The notes below the pieces were generated by a model, which saw nothing but the letters and a program-made list of their open reading frames with translations, did no database searches and had not been told where the DNA came from. Below, in pieces: positions 32,643 through 41,668 of a stretch of 64,000 bases of DNA. Origin of the DNA: an uncultured Sphingomonadaceae bacterium (GTDB taxonomy: Bacteria > Pseudomonadota > Alphaproteobacteria > Sphingomonadales > Sphingomonadaceae); the NCBI GenBank assembly GCA_937996655.1, contig CALKUK010000012.1, positions 62,001 through 126,000 of the forward strand, written 5' to 3'. Position 1 is the stretch's first letter. Every line of letters begins with the position of its first letter. Position numbers and translations under genes: made by a program.

Positions 32643-34808
32643 ATGTCGCGTGTTCGCATCCTCCACACCAACCCCGCGCTCGGTCCGCTCGACTATCGCG
32701 TGCCTTACGGCATGGAGGTCGAATTCGGCAGCGTCGTGCGCGTGCCGCTGGGTCCACGAGAAATGACGGGCGTCGTCTGGGAACTGGAATCGCTGCCGAC
32801 CGAGACAGTGGGCGACAATAGGCTGCGCAACATTTTAGAGGTCTATGACATTCCGCCCATCGGCGCGCCGCTGCGTCGCCTGATCGAGTGGACGGCGGAT
32901 TATTACCTCGCCCCGCCGACATCGGTGGTGCGCATGGCGTTGTCGTCTGCGGCGGCGCTGGAGGGCGGGCGGACGGTGGTCGAGTATCGCCTTTCGGGAA
33001 AACCCCCTGAAAAAATGACCCCCCAGCGCGCGCAGGCGATGGAACGCATTGGCGAACGACAGGGCCTGATCCGCGAACTGGCGACCATCGCCGACGTGTC
33101 CGAAGCCGTCATCCGCGGCCTTGTGAAGCAAGGCGTGATTGAGGGGATTGAGGTCGCCCTCGATACACCGTTCACTGCGCCCGATCCCGCTTTCGCTCCG
33201 CCTGCGCTCTCCGCGGAACAGAGTGCCGCTGCCGATCAGCTCGTTGCGATGGTCAAGGCAGAAGCGTTCGCGCCGGTTCTGCTCGACGGCGTCACTGGGT
33301 CCGGCAAGACCGAGGTCTATTTTGAGGCGATTGCAGAGGCGATCCGCATGGGCAAGCAGACACTCGTTCTGCTTCCCGAAATTGCGCTGACCGAACCGTT
33401 CCTGCGGCGCTTCACGGATCGATTCGGCCATGCGCCCGTCGCCTGGCACAGCGATCTGCGGCAATCGCAGCGCAGGCGGACCTATCGCGCGATTGCGAGC
33501 GGTGAGGCGTTGGTGACGGTGGGGGCGCGGTCCTCGCTCTATCTGCCCTATCGCAACCTTGGGCTCATCGTTGTCGATGAAGCGCATGAAACGAGCTTCA
33601 AGCAGGAAGACGGCGTCCAATATCACGCACGAGATGCCGCTGTGATGCGCGGACATTTTGAGAAAATTCCGGTTGTGCTCGCAACCGCCACGCCCGCCAT
33701 CGAAACGCGCCAACAGGTGGCGCAGGGACGCTATGCGGAGATCAAGCTGCCCGGTCGCTATGGCGCGGCGCAGATGCCGACGATTGAGGCGATCAATCTA
33801 GTCGAAACCCCGCCCGAGCGCGGGCGCTGGCTGGCGCCGCCATTGGTCAATGCGATCACTGAAACACTGGCGCGCAAGGAACAGGTGCTGCTGTTCCTCA
33901 ACCGCCGGGGCTATGCACCGCTCACTTTGTGCCGCCATTGCGGGCACCGGTTCCAATGCCCCAATTGTACCGCGTGGATGGTCGAGCATCGGCTGACCAA
34001 CCGGCTCCAATGCCATCACTGCGGGCATATTGAGCCGCCACCCAGCGCCTGTCCCGAATGCAAAACCGAGGACTCCTTGGTCGCCTGTGGCCCCGGCGTG
34101 GAGCGCATTTCGGACGAGGTTGGCATTCTCTTTCCCGAAGCCCGCCGCGCGATTGTGACGTCCGACACGCTTTGGTCCCCGGCCAAGGCGGCGGAGTTTG
34201 TCGGGCGGATGGAGGCGGGTGAAATCGACTTCGTCATCGGCACGCAGTTGATCACCAAAGGCTATCACTTCCCCGAACTGACGTTGGTCGGCGTCGTGGA
34301 TGCGGATTTGGGGCTTCAGGGCGGGGATCTGCGCGCGGCGGAACGCAGCTTTCAGCAGATCATGCAGGTGGCTGGCCGCGCCGGGCGCGGGGCGAAGCCG
34401 GGCCATGTCTATCTCCAGACGCATGAGCCGACAGCGCCTGTCATGGAAGCGCTTGTCTCCGGCGATATCGAAAGTTTTTACGAGGCAGAGACAGAGGCGC
34501 GCCGCTTTGCCAACGCCCCGCCCTTCGGCCGCTTTGCCGCGATCATCGTCGCTTCGGAAAGCTTGGGCGATGCGCAAGAGGTTGCGCGTCGCATCGCCCA
34601 ATCCGCGCCCGAGGTGGAGGGCATGAACGTCTATGGCCCCGCGCCCGCACCGCTCGCCATGCTGCGCGGCCGCCACCGCCAGCGGCTCCTCGTCCACGCC
34701 CGCCGCGCGCTCGATGTGCAGGATGTTCTGCGGGACTGGCTCGGCGGTCTGGAATGGTCCCGCCATGTGCGGGTCAGCGTGGACATCGATCCCTATAGTT
34801 TTGTGTAG
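32643..34808 (+). CDS. priA: Primosomal protein N' (replication restart helicase)
   Basis: A 721-residue superfamily 2 helicase that loads the replisome at stalled forks. The N-terminal 3'-DNA-binding domain (LDYRVPYGM) is followed by Walker A GVTGSGKTEVYFEA and Walker B VVDEAHE. The zinc module is CRHCGHRFQCPNC and CHHCGHIEPPPSACPEC, with further helicase motifs such as GTQLITKGYHFPELT and QVAGRAGRG. The size is normal. The start follows GCA immediately with a poor ribosome-binding site, so the first codons are less certain. It is divergent from gatC and followed by pepN in the same direction. Confidence 0.96.
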   Translation: MSRVRILHTNPALGPLDYRVPYGMEVEFGSVVRVPLGPREMTGVVWELESLPTETVGDNRLRNILEVYDIPPIGAPLRRLIEWTADYYLAPPTSVVRMALSSAAALEGGRTVVEYRLSGKPPEKMTPQRAQAMERIGERQGLIRELATIADVSEAVIRGLVKQGVIEGIEVALDTPFTAPDPAFAPPALSAEQSAAADQLVAMVKAEAFAPVLLDGVTGSGKTEVYFEAIAEAIRMGKQTLVLLPEIALTEPFLRRFTDRFGHAPVAWHSDLRQSQRRRTYRAIASGEALVTVGARSSLYLPYRNLGLIVVDEAHETSFKQEDGVQYHARDAAVMRGHFEKIPVVLATATPAIETRQQVAQGRYAEIKLPGRYGAAQMPTIEAINLVETPPERGRWLAPPLVNAITETLARKEQVLLFLNRRGYAPLTLCRHCGHRFQCPNCTAWMVEHRLTNRLQCHHCGHIEPPPSACPECKTEDSLVACGPGVERISDEVGILFPEARRAIVTSDTLWSPAKAAEFVGRMEAGEIDFVIGTQLITKGYHFPELTLVGVVDADLGLQGGDLRAAERSFQQIMQVAGRAGRGAKPGHVYLQTHEPTAPVMEALVSGDIESFYEAETEARRFANAPPFGRFAAIIVASESLGDAQEVARRIAQSAPEVEGMNVYGPAPAPLAMLRGRHRQRLLVHARRALDVQDVLRDWLGGLEWSRHVRVSVDIDPYSFV

Positions 34809-34860
34809 CCTTTTCCTCTGTTCCGGTTGCCATCGCGGACTGCGCCCCTAAATCGGGTCT

Positions 34861-37428
34861 ATGCTTGATGCCCAAAACGCCCCCGCCGCGCCTTCCGTCA
34901 TCCACCGTGCCGATTATGCCGTCCCTGACTGGCTCGTGCCCGACATTGCGCTCGATTTTGATCTTGATGCTGCCAAGACCCGCGTTCGCGCGACGCTGAC
35001 GGTTGCGCGGAACGGCGCACATGGCCGCCCGCTGCGGCTGGACGGGGATGGTCTGACGCCGCTGGTCGTGCGCATTGACGGGGAAGAGACAGCGGAATGG
35101 ACGCTGGAAGATGGCGCGCTGGTTCTCCCGCTCTTGCAGGACAAGGCGGTGGTCGAAACCGAAGTGGAGACCGCGCCCGCTGCCAACACGCAGTTGATGG
35201 GTCTCTATGCCTCGGGCGGGCTGCTGTGCACCCAATGTGAGGCAGAAGGCTTTCGCCGGATCACCTTCTTCCCCGACCGGCCCGATGTGCTGTCGCGCTA
35301 CACGGTGCGGATGGCGGCGGACAAGGCGGCCTATCCGGTCCTGCTCAGCAATGGCGACATGACCGCGTCCGGCGAATTGGACGGCGGACGCCATTGGGCG
35401 CAATGGAGCGATCCGTTCTTCAAGCCGAGCTATTTGTTCGCACTTGTCGCGGGCAATTTGTCGGCCAACCGCGACAGCTTTACGACCCTGTCGGGCAAGA
35501 CCGTGGACCTCGCCATCTGGGTGGCTGAGGCAGACTTGCCGCGTACGCACCATGCGATGAATGCGCTGAAGGCGAGCATGAAATGGGACGAGGATGTCTA
35601 TGGTCGCGAATATGATCTTGGTCAGTTCAACATCGTCGCCGTCGCCGATTTCAACTTCGGCGCGATGGAGAACAAAAGCCTCAACGTCTTCAACTCGCGC
35701 TATGTGCTGGCCGACCCGGAGACAGCGACCGACATTGATTATGACAATGTCGCAGGCGTCATCGCGCATGAATATTTCCACAATTGGTCGGGCAACCGCG
35801 TCACCTGTCGGGACTGGTTCCAGCTGAGCCTGAAAGAAGGCTTCACGGTGTTTCGTGACCAGTGTTTCTCTGCCGATCAGGGCTCGGCTGCGGTGAAGCG
35901 GATCGAGGATGTCCGCATCCTGCGCGCGGCGCAATTCCCGGAAGATGCAGGCCCACTGGCCCACCCGATCCGCCCCGATAGCTATATTGAGATCGCCAAT
36001 TTCTACACAGCGACCATCTACAATAAGGGCGCGGAAATCATCCGGATGCTCCACACGATGCTGGGCGCTGAGACTTTCCGTAAAGGCAGCGACCTTTATT
36101 TTGACCGGCATGACGGGACGGCGGCGACCTGTGAGGATTTTGTCCGCGCGATGGAAGAGGCGAGCGGCCAAGATCTGACGCAGTTCCGCAACTGGTATTC
36201 GGTCGCGGGCACGCCCCGGATCAAGGCGACGATCACAGGGGACGCGTTGGTTCTTGAACAGTCCGCACCCGATACGCCGGGGCAGACGGATAAGCCGGCT
36301 ATGGCCATTCCTTTGAAACTCGCTCTGTTTGACCGGACGACCGGCACTCACGCCGGAGAGCGGCTGGAGCTGTTGACCGAGCGTCGGACCGAAATTCCTC
36401 TGGCAGGTCAGACGCCGGTCCTGTCGATCAACCGTGGTTTCTCCGCCCCCGTCATTGTCGAAACCGACAGGACGGCGGACGATCTGGCCTTTCTATCCGC
36501 GCATGATGATGATCCCTTTGGCCGGTATGAGGCGATGCAGCAGCTGATGCTCGACACGCTGGTGGCCGGGGTGTCGACCGGCAAGGCGGACCATGGTCCG
36601 GTCATCGCGGCTGTCCGCAATACGCTGACCAACAATGCGCTCGATGCCGCCTTCATCGCGGAAACGGTGCTGCTGCCGTCCGAAGCCTTTATCGGGGACC
36701 AGATGCTGGTCGTCGATCCGGACGCCATCCATGCGGCACGTGAAGCGCTGCGCGGCGATCTGGGGCGGGAGCTTCTGTCGCACTGGCAGGCGGCCTTTGC
36801 CGCGAATGCCCCGACCACGTTTGAATATTCGCCCGCAGCCAAGGGTGCGCGCCGCCTGCGCAACGTCTCGCTCGGCTATGTTGCGGCAGTGAGCGCCGAT
36901 GATGCAGGGGCGCAGGCCTTTGCCCAGTTTGATGCGGCGGACAATATGACGGACCGGATGGCCGCGCTCGGGACGCTCGCCAATGGCGATGCCGACCAGC
37001 GGGTGGCGGCGCTCGACATCTTCTACAACCGGTACCGGGAGGATGCGCTGGTCATCGACAAATGGTTCTCCACTCAGGCGCTGTCGACCCGGGCCGATAC
37101 GCTGGACGCCGTGCGCGAGTTGCAGGCACATCCGGATTTCACCCTGACCAACCCCAATCGAGTGCGGGCGCTTGTCGGAGCGTTTTCGATGAACCAGCAG
37201 CATTTCCATTCCAAGAACGGGGACGGCTATCGCTTCCTCGCCGATGTGCTGATCGCCCTCGACTCGATCAACCCACAGACGGCGGCCAAGCTTCTGCCCC
37301 CGCTCGGGCGCTGGCGGCGGTTTGATGAAGGACGCCAACAGCTGATGCGGGCGGAGCTGGAACGCATTTTGCGCCACCCCGGCCTTAGCAAGGATGTGTT
37401 TGAACAGGCGTCGAAAAGTCTGGTTTGA
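34861..37428 (+). CDS. pepN: Aminopeptidase N (M1 family)
   Basis: An 855-residue zinc metallopeptidase that removes N-terminal residues from peptides in the cytoplasm. The substrate-recognition motif GAMEN is at residues 267-271. The zinc motif HEYFH (H303, E304, H307) continues with NW, and the third ligand follows in LKEGFT. No signal peptide is present, in keeping with the E. coli-type PepN. The gene lies 52 bases after priA. A small GTCCC/GGGAC hairpin (37439-37453) follows the stop but lacks a T-run. Confidence 0.96.
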   Translation: MLDAQNAPAAPSVIHRADYAVPDWLVPDIALDFDLDAAKTRVRATLTVARNGAHGRPLRLDGDGLTPLVVRIDGEETAEWTLEDGALVLPLLQDKAVVETEVETAPAANTQLMGLYASGGLLCTQCEAEGFRRITFFPDRPDVLSRYTVRMAADKAAYPVLLSNGDMTASGELDGGRHWAQWSDPFFKPSYLFALVAGNLSANRDSFTTLSGKTVDLAIWVAEADLPRTHHAMNALKASMKWDEDVYGREYDLGQFNIVAVADFNFGAMENKSLNVFNSRYVLADPETATDIDYDNVAGVIAHEYFHNWSGNRVTCRDWFQLSLKEGFTVFRDQCFSADQGSAAVKRIEDVRILRAAQFPEDAGPLAHPIRPDSYIEIANFYTATIYNKGAEIIRMLHTMLGAETFRKGSDLYFDRHDGTAATCEDFVRAMEEASGQDLTQFRNWYSVAGTPRIKATITGDALVLEQSAPDTPGQTDKPAMAIPLKLALFDRTTGTHAGERLELLTERRTEIPLAGQTPVLSINRGFSAPVIVETDRTADDLAFLSAHDDDPFGRYEAMQQLMLDTLVAGVSTGKADHGPVIAAVRNTLTNNALDAAFIAETVLLPSEAFIGDQMLVVDPDAIHAAREALRGDLGRELLSHWQAAFAANAPTTFEYSPAAKGARRLRNVSLGYVAAVSADDAGAQAFAQFDAADNMTDRMAALGTLANGDADQRVAALDIFYNRYREDALVIDKWFSTQALSTRADTLDAVRELQAHPDFTLTNPNRVRALVGAFSMNQQHFHSKNGDGYRFLADVLIALDSINPQTAAKLLPPLGRWRRFDEGRQQLMRAELERILRHPGLSKDVFEQASKSLV

Positions 37429-37511
37429 CGCGCTCTCTGTCCCGCCTTGGGACGCGGATTAACCAAGGATTCTGCTGGATTCGATGGTAAAGCCCGCGTT
37501 AACGCTTGGCC

Positions 37512-37691
37512 ATGCGGAGAGAACTTATCCTTGCGACGCATGGCGTCGGTCACCCCTTTCGCCACCTGGTCCGTGCCCGGGCAAAGGCTGTGTCGCGGCG
37601 CGCAGTGCGGCCGGTGCGGTTTGAAGGTCTCCGCCTGTTCACCGTCTCTTATGCTGCGGCGTTTGTCGTCTTCTACACCTTCCTCAGCTGA
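37512..37691 (+). CDS. Possible small membrane protein, 59 residues
   Basis: An open frame in the 339-base gap between pepN and the ECF sigma gene. The N-terminal two-thirds is rich in Arg and His (FRHLVRARAKAVSRRAVRPV), and the C-terminus is hydrophobic (LFTVSYAAAFVVFYTFL) like a tail anchor. There is no strong ribosome-binding site; a TTG two codons upstream is an alternative start. The composition is protein-like but conservation is unknown. The remaining gap sequence up to 37767 shows nothing else clear. Confidence 0.42.
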   Translation: MRRELILATHGVGHPFRHLVRARAKAVSRRAVRPVRFEGLRLFTVSYAAAFVVFYTFLS

Positions 37692-37767
37692 TTTTTTTCG
37701 GCTCGTGCGAAGGGTTTTTTCAAGCCCTGCGTTATAAACCCGAAACCACAGCAATTGGGGTGGGCGG

Positions 37768-38364
37768 TTGGCCGAAGCGTTGGCACAGGCACAGAGGGAT
37801 GACAGCGACGACGCGCTGATGGCGCGTGTGGCGCAACGAGATGCCGTCGCCTTCCGCACGATTGTTGCACAGCAGATGAGGACCCTTCACCGGCTGGCCT
37901 ATCGGATGCTGGGCGATGCCGCCGCTGCGGAAGATATCACGCAGGAAGCGCTGTTGCGGCTATGGGATCATGCGGGACGCTGGCAAAATGGCAGCACCGG
38001 CATCGGCGCCTGGCTGCGGCGGGTGGCCACCAATTTGTGTTTGGACCGGCTCCGGCGGCAGAAGTTTTCCGGCGGCAATGAGATTCCTGACCGGGCGGAT
38101 GAAGCACCGTTGGCTGATCAGGTAATGGAAGAAGACGAGATGCGCGAGGCTACACGCCATTGCATGGGCCAGTTGTCCGACCGGCAGCGCGCCGCCATCG
38201 TGCTGACCTATTATGAGGAGCGGCCCAATGCCGAAGCGGCCGCTGTGCTCGGTATGAACATCAAAGCGTTTGAATCGCTTTTGGTGCGCGCGCGCCAGAC
38301 GCTGCGGCGGATTTTTGAGGAGAAAGGGCTCGTGCCCGACGCCATTGGAAAGGCAGGACGATGA
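37768..38364 (+). CDS. ECF-type RNA polymerase sigma factor
   Basis: A 198-residue sigma-70 family protein with only regions 2 and 4. Region 2 shows RLAYRMLGDAAAAEDITQEALLRLWDHAGRW and WLRRVATNLCLDRLRR. Region 4 shows LSDRQRAAIVLTYYEERPNAEAAAVLGMNIKAFESLLVRARQ in split form, with the helix-turn-helix near the end. The start is TTG with a G-rich Shine-Dalgarno region before it. Its stop overlaps the next gene (ATGA), whose product is the probable anti-sigma factor. The signal it answers to is not evident. Confidence 0.92.
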   Translation: MAEALAQAQRDDSDDALMARVAQRDAVAFRTIVAQQMRTLHRLAYRMLGDAAAAEDITQEALLRLWDHAGRWQNGSTGIGAWLRRVATNLCLDRLRRQKFSGGNEIPDRADEAPLADQVMEEDEMREATRHCMGQLSDRQRAAIVLTYYEERPNAEAAAVLGMNIKAFESLLVRARQTLRRIFEEKGLVPDAIGKAGR

Positions 38365-39185
38365 ACGGACCCGACCGCGATTTTGATGCGGCGCTGGATC
38401 GCCTGACCGTACCGGCGCCACGGGCGGGGCTGATCGACGATATTTTGGTCGCAGCCCAGTCGCGCTCTGGACCCGCAACCCCGCCTTGGGACCGTGGGCC
38501 GCGGGACCGGCGCGGCGGCTGGCTGCGTGGGCACCGTGTCTTTGCCGCGACCATTGCGGCGACGATCCTAAGCGCGACCGCTGCGGCGGCGGCCGGCGGC
38601 TGGCTGGGGGAGGCAGGCAGCCGTCTGCCTGTCATCGCGCAGATTGCTACAGTCATGCCAGAGGCGGTGAAGGCACCGTCCGTTCGTGCCGCCCACCGGA
38701 AGACGCAGAAAATGGCTGCTGCCGCCGTAACGCCCGCCCAGCCAATGGTGGCCGCAACACCAGCGCCAGCCGTTGCTCTTCCCCCGCGCCAGCAGAGGAT
38801 TGTCGATCGGATCGAGACCCGTCTGGAGCGGCGGGAGGCGCGACGTGCGACGATGGGCTTGCCTGCCAATACAGAAAAGGAACGCGCCTTGCTCGATCGC
38901 CTCAAGGCCGCCGAGACGCGTGCGGAACGAAAGGTAGTCCTTCAGGAGGCCAGAGCGTTGCGTCAGGAGCGGCGGGCAGAGCGTCAGGTGTTGCCGGTCT
39001 GCACAGAGGCGCAGTCTGCCAATCCGGCCGCCAATAGCTGCCGCCTCAACATGACGCCTGAGCGTCGCGCGGAGATCATGGAGCGGCTGTGTGCGCGGAT
39101 GGCAGAACAGGGGCGGATGCTGCCGCGCTGCCGTCCGCTTGTGCAGGGCGGTCCAGAGCCTTTGCGTGGTCCGACGCCCCAATAA
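38361..39185 (+). CDS. Probable anti-sigma factor or membrane partner of the ECF sigma factor
   Basis: A 274-residue protein with a short cytoplasmic N-terminus (about 55 residues), one transmembrane segment (VFAATIAATILSATAAAAAG) and a large periplasmic part. The periplasmic part has a Pro/Ala-rich linker and then a highly charged Arg/Glu helix (RIETRLERREARRATMG, ALLDRLKAAETRAERKVVLQEARALRQ) and a C-terminal Cys pair (VCTEAQ, SCRLN). No zinc-binding anti-sigma motif is visible in the N-terminus. The assignment rests on the four-base overlap with the sigma gene and the topology. The charged helix resembles CpxP/Spy-like periplasmic sensors only in general character. Confidence 0.6.
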   Translation: MNGPDRDFDAALDRLTVPAPRAGLIDDILVAAQSRSGPATPPWDRGPRDRRGGWLRGHRVFAATIAATILSATAAAAAGGWLGEAGSRLPVIAQIATVMPEAVKAPSVRAAHRKTQKMAAAAVTPAQPMVAATPAPAVALPPRQQRIVDRIETRLERREARRATMGLPANTEKERALLDRLKAAETRAERKVVLQEARALRQERRAERQVLPVCTEAQSANPAANSCRLNMTPERRAEIMERLCARMAEQGRMLPRCRPLVQGGPEPLRGPTPQ

Positions 39186-39191
39186 GCGAAA

Positions 39192-39220
39192 AGGGCCGCC
39201 GCGGGGTGCGCGACGGCCCT
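39192..39220. terminator. Bidirectional terminator
   Basis: AGGGCCG (39192-39198) pairs with CGGCCCT (39214-39220), and after a C/A mismatch CGCG/CGCG extends the stem around GGGTG. Downstream on the plus strand is GATATTTTAG and on the minus strand TTTTCGC, so it suits both convergent genes. Confidence 0.7.
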
Positions 39221-39226
39221 GATATT

Positions 39227-40456
39227 TTAGCCGAGCTTGGTGGCTTCGCTGAACGGGATGTCCTTGTCCGGCCGGATTTCGCCGGGCAGGCCAAGCACAC
39301 GTTCTGCAATGATGTTGCGCAGGATTTCATCCGTGCCGCCGGCAATACGCAGGCCGGCCGCGCCGATATAGCTCGTCTGGAAGCGCGAGAGATGCGGGAT
39401 GTTGGGGGAATCTTCGCCCATCAACAGCCCCGCGCCTTCGCACAGATCCGCCGCAAAGGCGCCGATGTCCTGCATCGTCTTGGCGACGACGACCTTTGAA
39501 ATCGACGATTCCGGCCCCGGTGTGCGGCCCGACGACAGCGCCGAGATGGTCCGCATGCTGGTCAGCGAAATGCCGCGGTCCGCGATATAGGCGTCTGCAA
39601 TCCGCTGGCGGACATGGCTCTGTTCGAGCGCATTGCCTTCTGCGAGATCGATGGACTTAGCGAGGTCGATCATTTCCTTCACGCCCGGAGCACTGGCGGG
39701 CTTGCCGCCCACGGCCAGACGCTCGTGCATCAACGTGGTGAGCGACACCTTCCAGCCTTCGCCCACAGCGCCCAGACGGTGCGTGTCCTTCACGCGGACA
39801 TCGGTGAAGAAGACTTCGTTGAACTCACTGCCGCCCGACATCTGCTTGATGGGGCGGACTTCCATGCCCGGCGCCTTCATGTCGACGATGAACATCGTCA
39901 GGCCCTTATGCTTAGGCACGCTGGGGTCGGTGCGTGTCACGACAATGCCGAAGTCCGACAGATGCGCGCCGGACGTCCAGACCTTCTGGCCGTTGATCAC
40001 CCATTCATCGCCATCGCGCTCCGCACGTGTGCGGATGCCGGCCAAGTCAGACCCGGCTGCGGGTTCGGAAAAGAGCTGGCACCAGACTTCTTCGCCCTTC
40101 ATCGCCAGCGGCACATAGCGCTGGGCGATATCCGGCGTCAGGCCGTGGGTGAAGACCGTCGGGATGCACATGCCAAGGCCAATCGCGTAAAGGCCTGTCG
40201 GCGCGTTGAACTTGGCTTCTTCCTGATTGAAGATGATCTGCTGCATCGGGGTGCCACCCTGACCGCCGACCGCCTTTGGCCAGGTGATGCCGACAAAACC
40301 GGCTTCATATTTGCGCGCCTGCCAGCGCTTTGCAGCAGCCACCGAATCGGCGCGGCTGGAATAATCTTCCTGCTGGATTGCATCCTTATTTGCATCCAGC
40401 CAGGCTTTAACCTTGGCGCGGTAGGCGGCTTCTTCTGGCGTATCTTCGAAATCCAT
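39227..40456 (-). CDS. Acyl-CoA dehydrogenase (second of a pair)
   Basis: A 409-residue FAD-dependent acyl-CoA dehydrogenase. It shows CQLFSEPAAGSDLAGIRTRA and WVINGQKVWTSGAHLSDF (the FAD-binding beta domain) and the C-terminal AAGLRIAGGTDEILRNIIAERVLGLP with the region of the catalytic base. It introduces a 2,3 double bond in an acyl-CoA. It starts 12 bases after the stop of the other acyl-CoA dehydrogenase, with AGGAG eight bases upstream of ATG 40456. Pairs like this form heterotetramers in steroid-side-chain degraders, which is a possible comparison rather than a finding. Confidence 0.93.
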   Translation of the reverse strand: MDFEDTPEEAAYRAKVKAWLDANKDAIQQEDYSSRADSVAAAKRWQARKYEAGFVGITWPKAVGGQGGTPMQQIIFNQEEAKFNAPTGLYAIGLGMCIPTVFTHGLTPDIAQRYVPLAMKGEEVWCQLFSEPAAGSDLAGIRTRAERDGDEWVINGQKVWTSGAHLSDFGIVVTRTDPSVPKHKGLTMFIVDMKAPGMEVRPIKQMSGGSEFNEVFFTDVRVKDTHRLGAVGEGWKVSLTTLMHERLAVGGKPASAPGVKEMIDLAKSIDLAEGNALEQSHVRQRIADAYIADRGISLTSMRTISALSSGRTPGPESSISKVVVAKTMQDIGAFAADLCEGAGLLMGEDSPNIPHLSRFQTSYIGAAGLRIAGGTDEILRNIIAERVLGLPGEIRPDKDIPFSEATKLG

Positions 40457-40468
40457 CGTCGGTCTCCT

Positions 40469-41563
40469 TTATGCGGCGATCGCGTTGCGCTGCTCAAGCG
40501 AGCGGACAAGCACGTCAGACCAATGTGATTTGGCACCAAGCGTCAGCGTCAATAGACGCGCCCGGCGGTAGTAGAACTGGCAGTCGCTTTCCCAAGTGAA
40601 GCCGATGCCGCCATGCAGCTGGACATTTTCTTCCCCGGCAAATTGAAACGCATCCATCGCGGCAAGGCGCGCACCGGCGGCAGCCTGCACCAGTTCCGGC
40701 GCATCCGTCAGCAGCGCCCAAGCGCCATAATAGGAATGCGACCGGGCGAGCTGGTTCTTGATGTACATATCGGCCAGCCGGTGCTTGACCGCCTGATAAC
40801 CTGCAATCTTGCGGCCAAAGGCCACACGGTCCTGCGCGTAGGCGAGGGCCATTTCCATCGCCGCGTCCGCGCCGCCCACGCCTTCAAAGGCGAGAAGAAC
40901 GGCAGAGGATTGGAGGAACTTGTCGAGGGCAGCCTGTCCGCCGTCTAGGGCTTCGACAGGGGCGTCCTGCAACGTCACGCGTGACGAGCGGCGGACAAGG
41001 TCGATTGTTTCCACAGCAGCGATCGTCACGCCCGGAGCCTTGGTTTCGACGAGATAGAGACCGTCTGGGCCTGACAAGATCAGGAAGTCAGCGGCGGCGG
41101 CATCCTGCACCGGCACCTTAACGCCACTGGCCTTACCGCCTGCAATGTTCAGGCTCGACCGTGTGCCTGGGGTTGCGGTCCCTTCGGACAGGGCGACGGC
41201 ACCAATGGCCGAGCCATCGGCCAGCTTGGGCAGCCATTTGGCTTTCTGTGCGTCGGTCCCGGCGGCGATCAGCGCTTCGGTGGCGAGCAGAACGGAGGAC
41301 GTGAACGGCACCGGCGCGACGACGCGACCCAGTTCTTCGGCGAGGACGCACAGTTCAAGAACCGACAGGCCAAGCCCGCCATGCTCTTCTGGAATGCGCA
41401 AGGCCGTCCAGCCAAGGGCGACGATTTCGGACCAGAGGCCCGCATCATGGCTGGCGCCGGAGCCCATGATGGCGCGTGCTTTTTCGCGCCCTGATTTATC
41501 TTCAAGAAAGCGCCGCGCCTGTTCGCGCAGGGCTTCTGCCTCTTCAGAAAACTGGAAGTTCAT
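40469..41563 (-). CDS. Acyl-CoA dehydrogenase (first of a pair)
   Basis: A 364-residue acyl-CoA dehydrogenase-fold protein with the N-terminal helical domain (FSEEAEALREQARRFLEDKSG), a middle domain weaker in the usual FAD contacts (AVALSEGTATPGT), and the C-terminal helical domain including QLHGGIGFTWESDCQFYYRRA. The motif order is normal for the family, but the short length and the loss of some motif residues suggest a partner subunit or a divergent member. It lies directly upstream of the 409-residue enzyme gene. The start ATG 41563 has AGAGGA upstream. Confidence 0.92.
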   Translation of the reverse strand: MNFQFSEEAEALREQARRFLEDKSGREKARAIMGSGASHDAGLWSEIVALGWTALRIPEEHGGLGLSVLELCVLAEELGRVVAPVPFTSSVLLATEALIAAGTDAQKAKWLPKLADGSAIGAVALSEGTATPGTRSSLNIAGGKASGVKVPVQDAAAADFLILSGPDGLYLVETKAPGVTIAAVETIDLVRRSSRVTLQDAPVEALDGGQAALDKFLQSSAVLLAFEGVGGADAAMEMALAYAQDRVAFGRKIAGYQAVKHRLADMYIKNQLARSHSYYGAWALLTDAPELVQAAAGARLAAMDAFQFAGEENVQLHGGIGFTWESDCQFYYRRARLLTLTLGAKSHWSDVLVRSLEQRNAIAA

Positions 41564-41668
41564 GCCGCATCCTCTTCATCTGGTTTCCTAACCTGAAAAA
41601 GGGTCATGGCGGTGCTGTCAATCAGCATTTACATCAGGTCGATATGACCTTTTGGGATGACGCTACGG

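Noticed and set aside
34774..36351. A 525-codon minus-strand frame over pepN
   Set aside because: It is antisense to pepN, whose zinc and GAMEN motifs are intact; no recognisable motifs in the frame itself.
38568..39182. A 204-codon minus-strand frame over the anti-sigma-like gene
   Set aside because: The plus-strand frame is coupled to the sigma gene and has a membrane topology. The antisense frame has no start signal and no motifs.
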